Under the pieces are notes generated by a model. That model worked only from the letters and a program-made list of their open reading frames with translations. It was not told the DNA's origin and did not search any database. DNA of 7,694 nucleotides from CAYYOS01 sp964473355 (GTDB lineage Bacteria; Pseudomonadota; Gammaproteobacteria; Burkholderiales; REEB80), in the NCBI GenBank assembly GCA_964473355.1, contig CAYYOS010000121.1, forward strand, positions 1 to 7,694, given 5' to 3'. This document shows positions 6,651-7,694 of the stretch, one piece after another (position 1 is the first letter of the stretch; every line of letters starts with the position of its first letter). The position numbers were made by a program, and so were the translations under genes.

Positions 6651-7136
6651 ATGCCTTCGTTTGATATTGTCTCCGAAGTAGATAAACAAGAAGTGCGCAA
6701 CGCACTGGAGCAGACCAATAAAGAAGTCAGTACGCGCTTTGATTTCAAAGGCTCGGAGGCACGTGTGGAGCAAGCGGACTTACTGCTGACGGTGTACGCA
6801 GACGATGACTTTAAGCTGGGCCAGGTCTATGACATCCTCAACGCTAAATTAATCAAGCGTGGCATCGACGTTAAATGCTTAACAAGGGGTGGTGTGGAAA
6901 AAGTAAGCGGCAACAAGGTCAAGCAGGTAATCACAGTTAAAACCGGCGTCGAAACCGATCTCGCCAAGAAAATTGTGAAGCTGATTAAAGACAGCAAGAT
7001 GAAAGTGCAAGCGAGTATTCAGGGAGATAGCGTACGAGTTTCCGGAGCAAAACGCGATAATTTACAAGAAGCCATCGCCTTAGTTAAGAAATCTATTACG
7101 GATTTTCCGCTACAGTTTCAAAATTTTCGGGATTAA
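6651..7136 (+). CDS. yajQ: YajQ family nucleotide / cyclic-di-GMP-binding protein
   Basis: The 161-residue protein starts MPSFDIVSEVDKQEVRNAL and contains STRFDFKGSEARVE (27-40) and IKRGIDVKCL (68-77), which are diagnostic of the YajQ/UPF0234 family; E. coli YajQ is 163 residues. The family has two ferredoxin/RRM-like alpha-beta domains in one chain. E. coli YajQ was reported to bind nucleic acid or nucleotide, and the Xanthomonas homologue XC_3703 was reported to bind cyclic di-GMP and influence virulence gene expression. Both are knowledge of the family and not visible here. It follows ppnP by 10 nt with its own AGGA site, so it could be the last gene of the arg series. No clear terminator follows its stop before the repeat region. 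The short form of the C-terminus (LQFQNFRD) is typical. Confidence 0.95.
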   Translation: MPSFDIVSEVDKQEVRNALEQTNKEVSTRFDFKGSEARVEQADLLLTVYADDDFKLGQVYDILNAKLIKRGIDVKCLTRGGVEKVSGNKVKQVITVKTGVETDLAKKIVKLIKDSKMKVQASIQGDSVRVSGAKRDNLQEAIALVKKSITDFPLQFQNFRD

Positions 7137-7415
7137 AAATATGCGATTTAGAGATATCGTAGGTGGCGGTTTTAGCATAACCCTGAACGCCGACTCAGCA
7201 AGCAAAGCCTGGTAATGAAGGGGTTTGGGTTTAGATTTAAAGGGACCCCTTTCCCCACCGCCGAGCAGCGCAGCCAAGCCAGGAGTAGTCGGCGAGCACT
7301 GTTCGAATCCCGAGCGCCCCTTCTGGGGGGCGCGAGGTTGAGTTGCGCAGCCGCCGGGCTTGGTGAGCAGCACAGGGAACCCGAAGGGCGGATGGGGAGG
7401 GTGGCCTTCTCTTTG

Positions 7416-7450
7416 ATTACTTTCTCTTAGGCCAAGCAAGAGAAAGTAAT
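7416..7450. repeat. perfect 13-bp inverted repeat with 9-nt loop
   Basis: ATTACTTTCTCTT (7416-7428) and AAGAGAAAGTAAT (7438-7450) are exact complements around AGGCCAAGC. It is the core hairpin of the dispersed-repeat-like element. It lacks a following T-run on the plus strand, so a terminator role is uncertain. Confidence 0.9.
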
Positions 7451-7455
7451 TAGCC

Positions 7456-7472
7456 GCCGGGCTACCCCCGGC
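7456..7472. repeat. GC hairpin followed by AT-rich tract
   Basis: GCCGGG (7456-7461) pairs with CCCGGC (7467-7472) around CTACC, followed by AATTTAAAT. It could help end transcription from yajQ, but the tract after it is not a clean T-run. Confidence 0.45.
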
Positions 7473-7481
7473 AATTTAAAT

Positions 7482-7531
7482 AAAATCCTGGATTCCCGCT
7501 TCTCGCGGGAATGACGGCATTTGGATTTTTT
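7482..7531. repeat. nested palindrome containing an ATTCCCGC...GCGGGAAT element (REP/dRS3-like), possible bidirectional terminator
   Basis: The inner stem is ATTCCCGC (7492-7499) with GCGGGAAT (7505-7512) around TTCTC. An outer pair, AAAATCC (7482-7488) with GGATTTT (7523-7529), encloses it, and T-runs lie at 7526-7531 on the plus strand and as TTTTATTT on the minus strand. The ATTCCC...GGGAAT core is like the neisserial dRS3 repeat, which has an 8-nt centre; here the centre is 9 nt. It sits between the 3' ends of yajQ and dut, where a shared terminator would be expected. Confidence 0.6.
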
Positions 7532-7563
7532 CGCTGGTGAATTCCGCCCAGATTCTTAATGTC

Positions 7564-7694
7564 TTAGGTTCTGCCAGTACTCCCAAACCCCCCATGCGCG
7601 CGCTCGGTATCTTCAAACGTTGATACTTCATGGAATGTTGCTTGAATCACTGGCACGATGACCAATTGCGCAATGCGCTCCATGGGCTGCACGA
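7564..7694 (-). CDS. dut: dUTPase (deoxyuridine 5'-triphosphate nucleotidohydrolase), C-terminal part only (runs off the right edge)
   Basis: Minus-strand reading into the stop at 7566-7564 gives 42 open codons from the window edge. The translation starts VQPMERIAQLVIVPVIQATF and ends with AHGGFGSTGRT. MERIAQLV is the dUTPase motif IV region, and GGFGSTG is the glycine-rich motif V that closes over the substrate in the trimer. The enzyme hydrolyses dUTP to dUMP and pyrophosphate, keeping uracil out of DNA and feeding thymidylate synthesis. Both motifs are intact, so this is probably a functional gene cut by the window edge and not a pseudogene. It is convergent with yajQ, with about 430 bp of repeats between them. 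Confidence 0.93.
   Translation of the reverse strand, partial: VQPMERIAQLVIVPVIQATFHEVSTFEDTERAHGGFGSTGRT

Larger units (their letters stand above)
7216..7472. repeat. dispersed-repeat-like element between convergent yajQ and dut
   Basis: This GC-rich stretch differs in composition from the flanking genes and is built from internal repeats. GCCGCCGGGCT occurs at 7350-7360 and 7453-7463. There are stems AAGGGGT/ACCCCTT (7218-7224 with 7245-7251), GCGCCCC/GGGGCGC (7314-7320 with 7327-7333), a 13-bp stem at 7416-7450 and a 6-bp GC stem at 7456-7472. The pattern, a GGTGGCCTTCTCTTTGATTA run followed by a hairpin with AAGAGAAAGTAAT, resembles repeats I remember from many beta- and gammaproteobacterial genomes. 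Those often produce short spurious hypothetical ORFs reading like SNQREGHP on one strand. ORFs of 71 codons (7215-7430, plus) and 109 codons (7110-7439, minus) cross this region; I judge both to be by-products of the repeat. No transposase gene is present. Confidence 0.6.

Noticed and set aside
7141..7215. 24-codon ORF (MRFRDIVGGG...) starting 4 nt after the yajQ stop
   Set aside because: Only a weak GGGA lies upstream, there is no recognisable feature, and its end runs up to the repeat boundary; too short to support without conservation.
7291..7315. TGTTCGAATCCC resembling a tRNA T-loop, as if a tRNA 3' fragment or attachment site
   Set aside because: The flanking five bases on each side (CACTG and CCCGA) do not pair as a T-stem, and no acceptor stem, anticodon arm or CCA end can be found.
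7215..7430. Plus-strand 71-codon ORF beginning MKGFGFRFKG
   Set aside because: It lies wholly in the inverted-repeat region, ends inside the 13-bp hairpin, has a low-complexity Arg/Ser/Gly-rich translation and no recognisable domain.
7110..7439. Minus-strand 109-codon ORF
   Set aside because: It overlaps the 3' end of yajQ, and its start is in the hairpin loop. The SNQREGHP-type reading is what I remember as a typical artefact of this repeat class.
1..7694. CRISPR array, defence island, prophage or toxin-antitoxin pair
   Set aside because: No spaced direct repeats and no integrase, nuclease or toxin-like proteins are visible; nearly all coding sequence is assigned to housekeeping families.

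Overview
The window looks like ordinary chromosome from a proteobacterium, most likely a betaproteobacterium (Nitrosomonadales/Methylophilales-like; the lineage is an inference from remembered gene families, not a database result). The pointers are the DUF3579 gene, the style of the ArgD/ArgF/ArgG proteins, a stand-alone urate-oxidase-N membrane domain, PpnP, YajQ, and moderate GC.

Layout. (1) Positions 1-118, minus strand: 5' part of a DUF3579 gene running off the left edge. (2) Diverging from it, 220-2196: a large PLP-dependent Orn/Lys/Arg decarboxylase with a receiver-like N-terminal domain. (3) 2329-2921: a two-gene unit, a 34-residue single-pass membrane protein (2329-2433) and, two bases later, a four-helix PuuD/urate-oxidase-N membrane protein. 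It ends in a strong terminator-like hairpin (2939-2964). (4) 2981-7136: a tightly packed plus-strand series argD-argF-argG-ppnP-yajQ, with gaps of 8 nt, -1 nt, -4 nt and 10 nt. (5) 7137-7563: a roughly 430-bp non-coding stretch between convergent genes, filled with inverted repeats and dispersed-repeat-like sequence. (6) 7564-7694, minus strand: 3' end of dut (dUTPase), running off the right edge.

How the genes work together. ArgD, ArgF and ArgG supply three steps of arginine synthesis (acetylornithine transamination, ornithine to citrulline, citrulline to argininosuccinate); argH is not in the window. The decarboxylase could draw on ornithine, arginine or lysine to make a polyamine or diamine, so the left half plausibly consumes what the arg genes make. 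PpnP and Dut are nucleotide-metabolism genes. YajQ is a nucleotide- or cyclic-di-GMP-binding protein.

I do not see a defence system, CRISPR array, prophage or biosynthetic island. The least explained items are the 34-residue membrane protein coupled to the four-helix protein, the hairpin just before argD with a competing upstream stem, the receiver-like domain of the decarboxylase, and the nested repeats at 7216-7531.
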